The position numbers and the translations under genes were made by a program. A stretch of DNA of 64,000 bases from Oceanisphaera sp. IT1-181 (GTDB taxonomy: Bacteria > Pseudomonadota > Gammaproteobacteria > Enterobacterales > Aeromonadaceae). Below the pieces are notes generated by a model that worked only from the letters and a program-made list of their open reading frames with translations, was not told where the DNA came from and made no database searches. Where the stretch lies: NCBI RefSeq assembly GCF_033807535.1, contig NZ_CP136856.1, positions 1,235,001 through 1,299,000 of the forward strand. The letters are read 5' to 3'. Positions 9,520 through 18,029 of this stretch are shown here, piece after piece (positions within the stretch are counted from its first letter, which is position 1; each line of letters starts with the position of its first letter).

Positions 9520-10440
9520 ATGTCGCGTTACTCGATGAAACATATGCTTACTTTTTGCACCGTGGCGGAATATGGCGGCTTTGTCGGTGCCGAGTCGATA
9601 CTGGGGATGAGCCAACCGGCGATCAGCACGCATATTCGTGACTTTGAGATCCGGCTCGGATTCCAGTTGTGCCATCGCGGGCGGAGCGGATTCAGCCTGA
9701 CCGAGAAGGGGCAGGCTGTTTATCGCAAGTGTCGCGAGATGCTCAACAACATTTCGGACTTTGAAGCCGATCTTGGCGAACTGCGCGATAAACTGACCGG
9801 AACGCTGCGGCTGGGATTGATTGACAGCACCATTACCAATCACGACTTCCCGATCTCCGATGCGATCCATCGCTTCTACGCGCGCAAGAACGACGTCTCA
9901 CTCAAGTTAGTGGTACTGCCTCCCGAAGAGCTGGAGCGAGAGCTGCTGAACGGCAACCTACACATTGCCTTGGGCTTGTTCCATAACCGACACAAAGGGT
10001 TGAGTTACCAGCATTTGTGTATGGAAGCACACGGTTTTTACTGTGGGCGCCGTCATCCGCTGTTTGGGCTGGCGGATGCCGAGGTAACTCTCGATACCCT
10101 CAGACACTATCCGGTGTCTTCTCGCACCTATTTGCAACATGCCGAGCTGCAGGGACTGATGAAAGCCCGGGATGTCGCCATGGTCTCCAATATGGAAGCC
10201 CAGGCGATTCTGATCACCAGCGGCAGCTTCCTCGGCTTTCTGCCGACGCATTACGCAAGGCAATGGGTCGAGCGTGGAGAGATGCGTGCTTTCGATCATC
10301 TTGGTCTGTCCTGGCAATCGGAGTTCAGCATGGCGATGCGGGCCTCTCCCGATCCGCAGGATATCGTCAGAATTTTTGCCGAAGACATAGAGGCCACTGT
10401 CAAAGCTGCCACCATCAGAAAGCCAAAGGCGTCGATCTAA
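9520..10440 (+). CDS. LysR family transcriptional regulator
   Basis: A 306-residue DNA-binding regulator. The N-terminal winged helix-turn-helix (about residues 6-65) reads FCTVAEYGGFVGAESILGMS then QPAISTHIRDFEIRLG, the usual LysR form. A substrate-binding domain follows from about residue 90. The start is set at the ATG at 9520, which has GGAGG five bases upstream; an in-frame GTG at 9493 has no such site. It sits between a divergent TRAP operon and a co-oriented ureohydrolase gene and very likely controls both in response to their shared substrate. Confidence 0.92.
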   Translation: MSRYSMKHMLTFCTVAEYGGFVGAESILGMSQPAISTHIRDFEIRLGFQLCHRGRSGFSLTEKGQAVYRKCREMLNNISDFEADLGELRDKLTGTLRLGLIDSTITNHDFPISDAIHRFYARKNDVSLKLVVLPPEELERELLNGNLHIALGLFHNRHKGLSYQHLCMEAHGFYCGRRHPLFGLADAEVTLDTLRHYPVSSRTYLQHAELQGLMKARDVAMVSNMEAQAILITSGSFLGFLPTHYARQWVERGEMRAFDHLGLSWQSEFSMAMRASPDPQDIVRIFAEDIEATVKAATIRKPKASI

Positions 10441-10480
10441 GGCTGGCGCTAGATCATAAAAGAAACACTCCGTTCACAAG

Positions 10481-10503
10481 TTACATTATAAAATGTAATG
10501 TAA
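10481..10503. promoter_or_regulatory. Second candidate LysR operator
   Basis: Inverted repeat TTACATTA-N7-TAATGTAA, about 150 bp before the ureohydrolase ATG. Its half sites match those at 9466-9486, with a spacer two bases longer. Confidence 0.55.
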
Positions 10504-10650
10504 ACATCATAAGTTTTATATTTTTAGATTCATTAGCTCCTGCAATACTGAGTCCATTATTAGACGTTCAGGCCTTTATCGGCATCCGGGCGTTTTATCA
10601 GACACAGCATCGGTCGGTCAGGCCGTTGGTCAAACAGGGGTAGATAAACC

Positions 10651-11619
10651 ATGAGTGAAAATTCTTACGAAAAAGGTCGCTTGAACCTGCCGTTTGTTGG
10701 CTTTTGCACATTCGGAAAGAAGCGGATCTGCGAAGACTGGGATAACATCAAGGCGGACGTTGCCTTTATGGGCGCGCCCTTCGACTGTGGTACCCAGTGG
10801 CGATCTGGAGCTCGAATGGGGCCTAGATCGGTCCGTGAAGCATCCACACTGTTTTCCTTCGGCCACGGTGGTGCTTATTCTTATGAAGAGGATCTGATGT
10901 ATCTGGATGGCGTCGATATCGTCGATATCGGCGATGCGGACATGATACATACCAACACTGAACAGTCCCATGCCAATATTGAATACGGTGTGCGCAAGAT
11001 ACTGGAATCTGGCGCTTTGCCGGTGATCGTCGGTGGTGACCATTCGGTCAATGCCCCTTGTATTCGCGCCTTCGAGGGCCGTGGCCCCATTCATATTATC
11101 CAGATTGATGCCCACCTCGACTTCGTCGATGAGCGCCATGGTGTTCGCTACGGTCACGGCAACCCGTTGCGTCGCGCCTCCGAGCAGGAATTCGTCACCG
11201 GCATGACGCAGCTTGGCATCCGCAATGTTTCCTCGTCCAACCGTGCGGATCACAAGGCTGCAGAAGATGCGGGTTCTACCATACTGTCCGTGCGCGATGT
11301 ACGCCGGCTAGGTGTGGAAGGGGTGTTGGCGCTGATCCCCAAAGGAGTCAATTATTACATCACCATCGATATCGACGGTTTTGACCCCTCGATTGCCCCC
11401 GGTACCGGAACTCCGAGCCACGGTGGCTTCACTTACTATGAAGTGATGGAAATTCTGCAGGAAGTGGCGCTCAGTGGTGAGGTCGTGGGTATCGATTTGT
11501 GCGAAGTCGCCCCCGATTATGATCATACCGGCACCACCAGTGTGTTGGCGGCACAGGTATTGATGAACCTGATCGGCTATGTCTTCCACGGCCGCGAGTT
11601 GCGTAAACAAAGCGCATAA
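10651..11619 (+). CDS. Ureohydrolase (agmatinase/guanidino-acid hydrolase family)
   Basis: A 322-residue member of the arginase/agmatinase superfamily, which hydrolyses a guanidino group to urea plus an amine. All six binuclear-manganese ligands are present: H131 in GGDHS, D153, H155 and D157 in DAHLDFVD, and D240 and D242 in TIDIDGFDPSIAPGTGTP. The sequence fits agmatinase-like enzymes, which also include guanidinobutyrase and guanidinopropionase; the exact substrate is open. Linkage to a TRAP importer and a LysR regulator favours catabolism of an imported guanidino compound over polyamine synthesis. A terminator follows directly. Confidence 0.88.
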   Translation: MSENSYEKGRLNLPFVGFCTFGKKRICEDWDNIKADVAFMGAPFDCGTQWRSGARMGPRSVREASTLFSFGHGGAYSYEEDLMYLDGVDIVDIGDADMIHTNTEQSHANIEYGVRKILESGALPVIVGGDHSVNAPCIRAFEGRGPIHIIQIDAHLDFVDERHGVRYGHGNPLRRASEQEFVTGMTQLGIRNVSSSNRADHKAAEDAGSTILSVRDVRRLGVEGVLALIPKGVNYYITIDIDGFDPSIAPGTGTPSHGGFTYYEVMEILQEVALSGEVVGIDLCEVAPDYDHTGTTSVLAAQVLMNLIGYVFHGRELRKQSA

Positions 11620-11635
11620 AGATGATAAAGAAACC

Positions 11636-11665
11636 ATATGCCGGTGTTATGACCGGCATATTTTT
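11636..11665 (+). terminator. Terminator after the ureohydrolase gene
   Basis: ATATGCCGGT / ACCGGCATAT inverted repeat with a six-base loop, followed by a T-run. Confidence 0.85.
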
Positions 11666-11749
11666 ATTGGCCAGTGGCTCTCTGAGCATCAAGTAACCGT
11701 CATTGCCAGACTCTGCAGTTCATCAGATTGAGAGTCGGACTGAACCGCC

Positions 11750-11971
11750 TCAAACCAGCGGTTGTCCCATTTTATCTTGGGCGATTAAACGTACTACATA
11801 GGCCAGCTTAAACAGCGCGGCACTGATCACCAAAGTGATGTGCATAAATACCGTCATGCCTAACGATACTTTCTCTTCTTGAAGGTAAGCAATGCTTAAG
11901 GCGCCACAGGCCACCACTAAAAATACCACCATAGCAATGTTCGCATAACGAAGTAGTTGGGTATGACTCAT
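11750..11971 (-). CDS. Small two-helix inner-membrane protein
   Basis: A 73-residue hypothetical protein (MSHTQLLRYANIAMVVFLVV...) with two hydrophobic helices, about residues 10-30 and 36-60, and a charged end. No function is recognised. The start is the ATG at 11971: a GGAG lies eight bases upstream, and the in-frame GTG nine bases earlier overlaps that ribosome site. An FNR-type box lies about 92 bp upstream, suggesting induction under low oxygen and perhaps a respiratory link. Confidence 0.75.
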   Translation of the reverse strand: MSHTQLLRYANIAMVVFLVVACGALSIAYLQEEKVSLGMTVFMHITLVISAALFKLAYVVRLIAQDKMGQPLV

Positions 11972-12062
11972 AATGTGCACTCCAGATGCTTGTTATGAGT
12001 TATCCTATGCCTACCTGACTAGTGAGTCAATAATAAATACTATAGCAAAATAGTTTTTTGCT

Positions 12063-12076
12063 TTGATCTAAATCAA
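12063..12076 (-). promoter_or_regulatory. FNR/Anr-type box
   Basis: TTGATCTAAATCAA, a perfect TTGAT-N4-ATCAA palindrome. It lies upstream of the small membrane protein on the minus strand. A TATTTA -10-like hexamer at 12039-12034 would place the box near -41.5, the geometry of a class II FNR-activated promoter. Confidence 0.65.
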
Positions 12077-12146
12077 AACATGCGTCGGTGCGTTTTGGAC
12101 TTTGCGTATGGGCTTATGGCTGACTGCTTCCCGCTTAAGACTGTGT

Positions 12147-13187
12147 CTATCCAAACACCGCCAACTGCTCGCGATAAGGTGTTAAATCGCCAATGTGCTT
12201 GGCCACCCACTCTGGATTGTAATAGGTGTCCAGATAACGCTCGCCGCCGTCGCACATTAAGGTCACCAGAGAGCCGCGCTCGCCTTTTTCCTGCATGCGT
12301 TTGGCCAGCTGTAATACGCCCCACAGGTTGGTGCCCGTTGAGCCACCGGCCTTACGGCCCAGAATGTGCTCCAGCCAGTGAATGGTGGCAATGCTGGCGG
12401 CGTCCGGCACCTTGATCATCTCGTCGATCACCTCGGGCAGAAACGACGCTTCTACTCTTGGCCGGCCTATGCCTTCTATGCGACCTCCGGCCTGGCTCAC
12501 CAGGCTGGCATCGCCGGTTTGATAACTGTCGTAAAACACCGAGTGCTCGGGATCCACCACCACTAATTTGGTATCTAACCCCAAATAACGGGTGTAACGG
12601 CCCAGCGTGGCCGAGGTGCCGCCGGTGCCGGCGCTCATCACAATAGCGTGGGGAATAGGGTGCGGCTCTTGGGCCAGTTGGTGAAAGATACTCTCGGCAA
12701 TATTGTTGTTGCCCCGCCAGTCGGTGGCGCGCTCAGCAAAGGTAAACTGATCCATATAATGGCCATTATATTCCAGCGCTAACCGCTCAGCCTCGGCGTA
12801 AACTTGCGATCCGTGATCCACAAAATGACAATGGCCGCCGAGGCGCTTTACTTGCTCGACCTTCTTACAAGTGGTGTGACGCGGCATAACAGCGGTAAAG
12901 GGCAAGTCCAACAGTTTGGCAAAATAGGCTTCCGACACCGCAGTGCTGCCCGATGATGCTTCTACCACATGGGTGCCTTGTTGGACTTTTCCGCTGCAAA
13001 TGGCGTGTAAAAATAAAGAGCGCGCCAATCTATGCTTGAGGCTGCCGGTGGGATGAGTACTTTCGTCCTTTAAATAAATATCTATGCCATGCAGGCTGGG
13101 AATATCGAGCCGATACAGATGGGTATCTGAGGTGCGCAGCTGATCGCTGGATAAGATTTTAAGGGCGGTGCGAGTCCAATTGTTCAT
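12147..13187 (-). CDS. PLP-dependent cysteine synthase/desulfhydrase family protein
   Basis: A 346-residue fold-type II PLP enzyme of the cysteine synthase family. The lysine expected to bind PLP is K51 in PTGSLKHRLA; the substrate loop EASSGSTAVS (about 86-95) and the phosphate loop SAGTGGTSAT (about 184) follow. It differs from CysK/CysM (its GSLKHR and long C-terminus resemble proteins annotated as Cds1-type L-cysteine desulfhydrases), so release of sulfide from cysteine is as likely as synthesis. It is monocistronic. The reaction is inferred from family only. Confidence 0.85.
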   Translation of the reverse strand: MNNWTRTALKILSSDQLRTSDTHLYRLDIPSLHGIDIYLKDESTHPTGSLKHRLARSLFLHAICSGKVQQGTHVVEASSGSTAVSEAYFAKLLDLPFTAVMPRHTTCKKVEQVKRLGGHCHFVDHGSQVYAEAERLALEYNGHYMDQFTFAERATDWRGNNNIAESIFHQLAQEPHPIPHAIVMSAGTGGTSATLGRYTRYLGLDTKLVVVDPEHSVFYDSYQTGDASLVSQAGGRIEGIGRPRVEASFLPEVIDEMIKVPDAASIATIHWLEHILGRKAGGSTGTNLWGVLQLAKRMQEKGERGSLVTLMCDGGERYLDTYYNPEWVAKHIGDLTPYREQLAVFG

Positions 13188-13565
13188 GGCAAGAGTCCGA
13201 GGCTAGTGATGGGAAAGCATTAGCAAAATTATATCCTTAATATCGGCGTTATTTTTTACTATTTTTCCGTGAGCAGGGCTACGAGTAGTAAATTACGCTC
13301 TTTATGAGGCATTTAAGTCGTCCGTTATATCAGCTGTAGAACCGCGGCCGTCAGTGAAAGATCAAAATCTTCTTTGCCACGGAATCCACAAAATCCACGG
13401 AACAATAGAGATAAGATCGAAAAGTGCCAAATTATTCAGGGGTAAGATCTTAACCCTATACACTCGCTGTCGCGCTAAGCATTTGCTCGCACCATAAAAA
13501 AAGCACCCCGTCGCGAGACGGGGTGCTTTTTGCTTTCAGCTTAGATTTATCGCAGCAGCGAACGC
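13188..13565. other. Intergenic region with a degenerate dispersed repeat
   Basis: 378 bp without a gene. It holds TTGCCACGGAATCCACAAAA at about 13374-13393, a degenerate direct repeat that recurs in other forms at about 40535-40560 and 48944-48990. The amidohydrolase terminator (13496-13532) lies at the right end. Confidence 0.5.
13496..13532 (-). terminator. Terminator of the amidohydrolase gene
   Basis: AAAAGCACCCCGTC / GACGGGGTGCTTTT with a GCGA loop; A- and T-runs flank it, so it can act in both directions. Confidence 0.88.
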
Positions 13566-15419
13566 TTAAAGCGCGGCTTTAACGACGGGCTTAGGATAAA
13601 CAGTGCGACCTTGTTTAATGGTTTCTAGCACTTTTATATTTCGGATCTCGGCCACCGACACTTTAAGGGGGTTTTTATCCAAAATAACTAAGTCTGCCAG
13701 CAAGCCGGCTTTGAGTTTGCCTTTGCGTTCTTCTTCAAAAATTTGGTAGGCAGGGCCCGTGGTTAGGGCTTGCAAGGCGGTATAGGCATCTGCGCGTTCA
13801 GTGTCACCTAACACCACGCCGTCGCGGGTTTCTCGCGCCATGGCGGACCACAACACAAACAGCGGATCGAGCGGTGTCACGTTAAAGTCGGTGTGGTTTG
13901 AGGTCACTAACCCTTTGGCCTTAGCGGACATCAAGGGGCTGATAAAACTGGCTTTTTCTAAGCCGACGTTAGCAATGTGCACATCACCCCAAAAATAGGC
14001 GTGGTTGGTAAAATACGAAGGCGCTATGCCTAAGCGCACATAATCTTCTAGCTGCTCAGGGCGCTGAAACTGGGAATGTATCACTACCGTTCGTGCGTCG
14101 TCTTGAGCAGTAATGCCGGCGGCATCCACGGCCTTAATGGCTTCATCGATAGTGGCATCGCCATTGGCGTGAATAAAGACTTGTACTTTATTGTCTACCG
14201 CCGTTTTTACTGTGTCGGCAAAGCTTTGATAAGGCAGGGTGGTTTGGCCGCGCCAATCTGGCTCGCCGTTAGGGCCACCGGTGAGATAGGGCACACTCAT
14301 ATAAGCAGTTTTGCCTTGGGGTGAGCCGTCTTGGGTAATTTTAATGCCTTGTAACTTAACGCCATTTTGATAACTGCCGAGTTTGTACTTAGGGTTATTT
14401 AGCCAAGTATCCAGCTCGGTAAAACTGAGCAAAGAGGCGATATCCAGATACACCCGTTCTTGTGCCGCCGCCGTCATTAAAAAGTCCGCATCTGCCAGAT
14501 GACTAAAGCCTTCTTGGGCATGGGTATACCCTTGGCTGGCATACATTTGCTGAGCCGAGTCCATAAGGGCCAATTGCTCCGTTTCACTGGCTTTGGGCAA
14601 ATTGCTAAACACTGGCAGATAGGCGGTTTCCATTAACAAACCCGCCGGCTCATTGCTGTCTGGCAGGCGGGCAATAATGCCGCCATCGGGCGTGGGGGTG
14701 TCGGCGTCAATCTTGGCCCAGGCTAAGGCTTGCGAGTTCAGTACGGCGCCATGGCCAGACACATGAATCAACAGCACTTTATGGTTGGGGAAGCGTGCGT
14801 CTAAGTCTAACTTAGTGAGGTGGCGCTGTTCGGCTAACCCCATATGATCGTAACCCCAGCCGATCAGCCACTCTCCTTCTGGAATTTGCCTCTGTTCTTG
14901 AAACGCCACCAGCTCATCGAGCAAGCTATTTAAGTCGCTGACCTTGCCTACCGGCGGGTTCGCCACATTCACTTGGTTAACCATGTTCAGCGCAAACATA
15001 AAATGGCCATGGGCATCGATAAAACCGGGTAATAGTGTGCTACCTGATAAGTCGATCACTTGAGTGTCTGGGCCTTGTAGTGCTTCAAGCGCTAGGCGCG
15101 AGCCCGTTTGTTGTATGTTACCGGCGCGCACTGCGAGGGCTTCTACGTAGTTTGCTTGCTCGCCGTCCATGGTGAGAATGTCACCATTGGTATATAAGGT
15201 GTCCGCATAGGGCTGGGTGCTATTAGTGTCAGCGGGGGAGATGGAGTCTGCAAGGCTAAAGGCGTCAAGGTTGGGCGGCGTTGCCGCTACCGGCACGCCC
15301 GCCAATGCAGAGCTTGCAGCACTGAGTAACAAGCCACTGCATAGCATATTCAGCGAGAGGCTCAACAAGTTTCGAGGGTGAGATTTAGGTGAAATAGCCG
15401 CAGCAGAAATCAGCGTCAT
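13566..15419 (-). CDS. Exported amidohydrolase (YtcJ-like, family 3)
   Basis: A 617-residue metal-dependent hydrolase. A signal peptide (about residues 20-40, ending SSALA-GVP) points to the periplasm. The composite beta sandwich leads into GFIDAHGHF with metal ligands H137 and H139. Later regions include the family's VFIHANGDATIDEAI and TSNHTDF, and the C-terminal GLLADLVILDKNPL that closes the sandwich. The family acts on amides or N-acyl compounds; the substrate is unknown. It is monocistronic, with the AraC gene upstream on the same strand. Confidence 0.88.
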   Translation of the reverse strand: MTLISAAAISPKSHPRNLLSLSLNMLCSGLLLSAASSALAGVPVAATPPNLDAFSLADSISPADTNSTQPYADTLYTNGDILTMDGEQANYVEALAVRAGNIQQTGSRLALEALQGPDTQVIDLSGSTLLPGFIDAHGHFMFALNMVNQVNVANPPVGKVSDLNSLLDELVAFQEQRQIPEGEWLIGWGYDHMGLAEQRHLTKLDLDARFPNHKVLLIHVSGHGAVLNSQALAWAKIDADTPTPDGGIIARLPDSNEPAGLLMETAYLPVFSNLPKASETEQLALMDSAQQMYASQGYTHAQEGFSHLADADFLMTAAAQERVYLDIASLLSFTELDTWLNNPKYKLGSYQNGVKLQGIKITQDGSPQGKTAYMSVPYLTGGPNGEPDWRGQTTLPYQSFADTVKTAVDNKVQVFIHANGDATIDEAIKAVDAAGITAQDDARTVVIHSQFQRPEQLEDYVRLGIAPSYFTNHAYFWGDVHIANVGLEKASFISPLMSAKAKGLVTSNHTDFNVTPLDPLFVLWSAMARETRDGVVLGDTERADAYTALQALTTGPAYQIFEEERKGKLKAGLLADLVILDKNPLKVSVAEIRNIKVLETIKQGRTVYPKPVVKAAL

Positions 15420-15619
15420 ATCAGATCCTTTGATATTAGAGAGAAAATTAACGTCATGTGAGCGATCGCAGACACAGGGGCCAGCGGTGCAAAAATGAAT
15501 TGATTAAGCTAATGCGCTTTATAGGGCGGTGCAAGTATTACCTGCGCACTTAATGGCTACTTAATGCCAAAATCCGTGAAATACCCTTAAGCTCGGCGTT
15601 AACGGCTCAAACTGCGAGT

Positions 15620-16417
15620 TTAAGACTTGGTTTTTAAGTACTCGCCTGGCGGGCTGCCGAGCAAGGCTTTAAAGGCGGCAATAAAGGCCGATAAGCTGTC
15701 GTAGCCACAAGCCAATGCGACATCGGTAATGCGCTCACCGGACTCTAATAAAGGCAAAGCCGCTAACAGCCGGCTGCGCTGGCGCCATTGACGAAAGCTC
15801 ATGCCAGTATCGCGCTTAAAGGTTCGGCTGAGCGTTTTATCGCTCACGCCCAATTGCGCGCTAAAATGCGCCAAAGGCTGCCGACAATCAGCATGATCCG
15901 CTAAATAACGGCATAGCTCGATCAAGCGGTGGTCCTGTGGCCACGGTAGCATTAAATCACTGGGCTGAGCCTGAGCTAACCGATCCAGCAACACCGCCAC
16001 CAAGCGACCCTCGGCGCCGTGCTCGTCGTACTCCACGGGTAACAGGCTAAACGCCACAATCAATTCTTTTAACAGCGGATCAATTTCCAGCACTTGGCAG
16101 TGCTGCTGGCCTAAACTGTCGGCGGCAACATACAGGCTGCGGATAACTGTATGTGGTGGGCAATGCACGCCATGCTCAATCCCGGGCGGTATCATAATGG
16201 CCCGCGTAGGCGGCGCTACAAACTGACCGGCGGGCGTGTTCACCGTTATCACGCCCCGTAAGGCATAGGACAATTGCGCCCACGGGTGGCGATGGGGCGT
16301 GGCAATGGCATGGTTTGGCAAAGACACCACGTGGCCCAGAACCGGACGGGGCAGGGTAGTTAAGGCGTCAAGTTGACTAAGTAACTGTTGTTGCTGAGGT
16401 GCGAGGTGTGTGTTCAT
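15620..16417 (-). CDS. AraC family transcriptional regulator with cupin domain
   Basis: A 265-residue regulator. The N-terminal cupin domain (HRHPWAQLSYALRG near 43, IPPGIEHGVH near 78) would sense a small ligand. The C-terminal region has two helix-turn-helix units: LAHFSAQLGVSDKTLSRTFK and ITDVALACGYDSLSAFIAAF, with the AraC signature ending in SPPGEY. It resembles the NimR/YidL-like group that often controls a neighbouring exporter. Neighbours are the amidohydrolase (same strand) and the YfeH-like transporter (divergent); targets are not shown. Confidence 0.9.
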   Translation of the reverse strand: MNTHLAPQQQQLLSQLDALTTLPRPVLGHVVSLPNHAIATPHRHPWAQLSYALRGVITVNTPAGQFVAPPTRAIMIPPGIEHGVHCPPHTVIRSLYVAADSLGQQHCQVLEIDPLLKELIVAFSLLPVEYDEHGAEGRLVAVLLDRLAQAQPSDLMLPWPQDHRLIELCRYLADHADCRQPLAHFSAQLGVSDKTLSRTFKRDTGMSFRQWRQRSRLLAALPLLESGERITDVALACGYDSLSAFIAAFKALLGSPPGEYLKTKS

Positions 16418-16545
16418 GGCCAGATAATGCAGAATACGCCACCGATTAACAATAGCGCCAGCTCAACAGGTGGCCGTGGATAGTATTTTTAGTCTGTTAC
16501 CAAACCAGATCCTGACGTGCGTCAGGAAGACTGCATAAACCCATA

Positions 16546-16820
16546 CCTGATTACGTATGAACCTCAGCCATAATGCACCCTGTTTCGGTTTGTTCTTTGT
16601 AGCTGCCCAATTTATTCGGCAGGCCAGCTCTGCTGGCTGTTACTGAGGTTTAGATTTAAACCAAAACACCAAACCGGGCCGAATAAATTGGCCCCTACAA
16701 GGTCAAAATACCAAACTGAGCCTCATATTCTTTACCTAAGAGGCGGAACCTCCCTGTAACCTATTGAATTCATTGGTGCTGAGTTCACTGAAACATGGCT
16801 GAGCTTTGTGGGTAATCAGG
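16546..16820. repeat. Composite palindromic element, copy A (275 bp)
   Basis: Ends are CCTGATTAC and GTAATCAGG, extending as an imperfect terminal repeat to a shared CTCAGCCAT. A nested 104-bp unit (16597-16700) runs TTGTAG to CTACAA and carries the GGGCC-GAATAAATT-GGCCC hairpin at 16676-16694. Copy B at 38663-38953 is the reverse complement of this one. The element holds no gene. It fills most of the 622-bp gap between the AraC regulator and the YfeH-like gene. Confidence 0.85.
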
Positions 16821-17039
16821 AACCCATAAGACGCACTTCCGTCATACTGGGCTTGCCCCAGTATCTGCTCTAGTTACTAAAACCCGATCCTAACGTTCCT
16901 CAGGAACACAGCCGATCTTTAAGCCACACACTAAGCGTTTCGCTATGATTGTCTCTTCAGCGACACTAGTGCTCCTAATGGCGATAAACCGCGAGGTGGT
17001 TTTAGGGTAGAGTGCGGCATCTGTTGAGAGGAGAACCCC

Positions 17040-18029
17040 ATGTTTGGCTACTTACGCCTGCTGTTTGATAATTTTACGCTGATCTTGTTAGCCGTAGTGG
17101 CCACCGCCACTTTGTTGCCTGCCCAAGGTCAAGGTGCGGTATTTTTTGATGGCCTAACTGTGGCGGCCATTGCGTTATTGTTTTTTATGCACGGGGCTAA
17201 GTTATCTCGCCAAGCCATTATTGCGGGCATAACGCACTGGCGACTGCACACCTTGGTTTTTGCCTGTACCTTTTTGATGTTTCCAATTATTGGCTTGCTG
17301 GCGAAACCTATGCTGCTTCCCTTAGTGGGCGACAAGCTTTATATGGGCATACTGTTTTTATGCGTCTTGCCCGGTACCGTGCAATCGGCCATTGCGTTTA
17401 CTTCGCTGGCCGGGGGCAATGTGCCCGCCGCCGTGTGCAGTGCCTCTGCCTCTAGTATTATTGGCATTCTACTAACCCCGCTGTTGGTGGCGCTATTAAT
17501 GCAAGTTGATGCCTCAGAGGGGGCGTCTCCCTTGCGTTCTATTGGCTCCATTAGTATGCAGTTGTTGCTGCCCTTTGTGCTCGGCCATGCCATGCGGCCC
17601 ATTATTGGTGACTGGGTAGATAAACATAAAAAGAATCTGAGCCGCCTCGACCAAACCTCCATCTTGCTGGTGGTATACACGGCACTCAGCGCTTCTGTGG
17701 TGGAGGGGTTATGGAATACGGTCTTGCCCAAGACCTTGCTGGTGCTCACGCTGGTGTGCTGTGTGTTGTTAGCCGTGGTATTGTTTTTAACGGCTTGGCT
17801 GGGGGAGCGCTGTGGCTTTAGCAGAGAAGACCGGATCACTATCGTGTTTTGTGGCTCTAAAAAAAGCATGGCCACCGGTGTGCCCATGGCGCAGGTGTTG
17901 TTCGCTGGGCCTTTGCTGGGGCCGGCGTTATTACCCTTGATCATCTTTCATCAAATTCAACTGATGGTGTGCGCGGTAATGGCTCAACATTATGCCCGCC
18001 AGAGAGAAGCGCTTAGAACAACTGGCTAA
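17040..18029 (+). CDS. Bile acid:sodium symporter family protein (YfeH-like)
   Basis: A 329-residue inner-membrane protein with about 10 helices, matching the SBF-like/YfeH group: FFMHGAKLSRQAI near 58, LPGTVQSAIAFTSLAGGNVP near 115 and FCGSKKSMATGVPMA near 275. It is taken to be a sodium-coupled organic anion carrier; no substrate is known. GAGAGGAG precedes ATG. Its 3' end overlaps the convergent Na/Pi symporter gene by 17 bp. Confidence 0.9.
   Translation: MFGYLRLLFDNFTLILLAVVATATLLPAQGQGAVFFDGLTVAAIALLFFMHGAKLSRQAIIAGITHWRLHTLVFACTFLMFPIIGLLAKPMLLPLVGDKLYMGILFLCVLPGTVQSAIAFTSLAGGNVPAAVCSASASSIIGILLTPLLVALLMQVDASEGASPLRSIGSISMQLLLPFVLGHAMRPIIGDWVDKHKKNLSRLDQTSILLVVYTALSASVVEGLWNTVLPKTLLVLTLVCCVLLAVVLFLTAWLGERCGFSREDRITIVFCGSKKSMATGVPMAQVLFAGPLLGPALLPLIIFHQIQLMVCAVMAQHYARQREALRTTG

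Noticed and set aside
10017..10643. Plus-strand frame of 208 codons overlapping the LysR gene end
   Set aside because: It is out of frame with the clear LysR product and has no recognisable domain.
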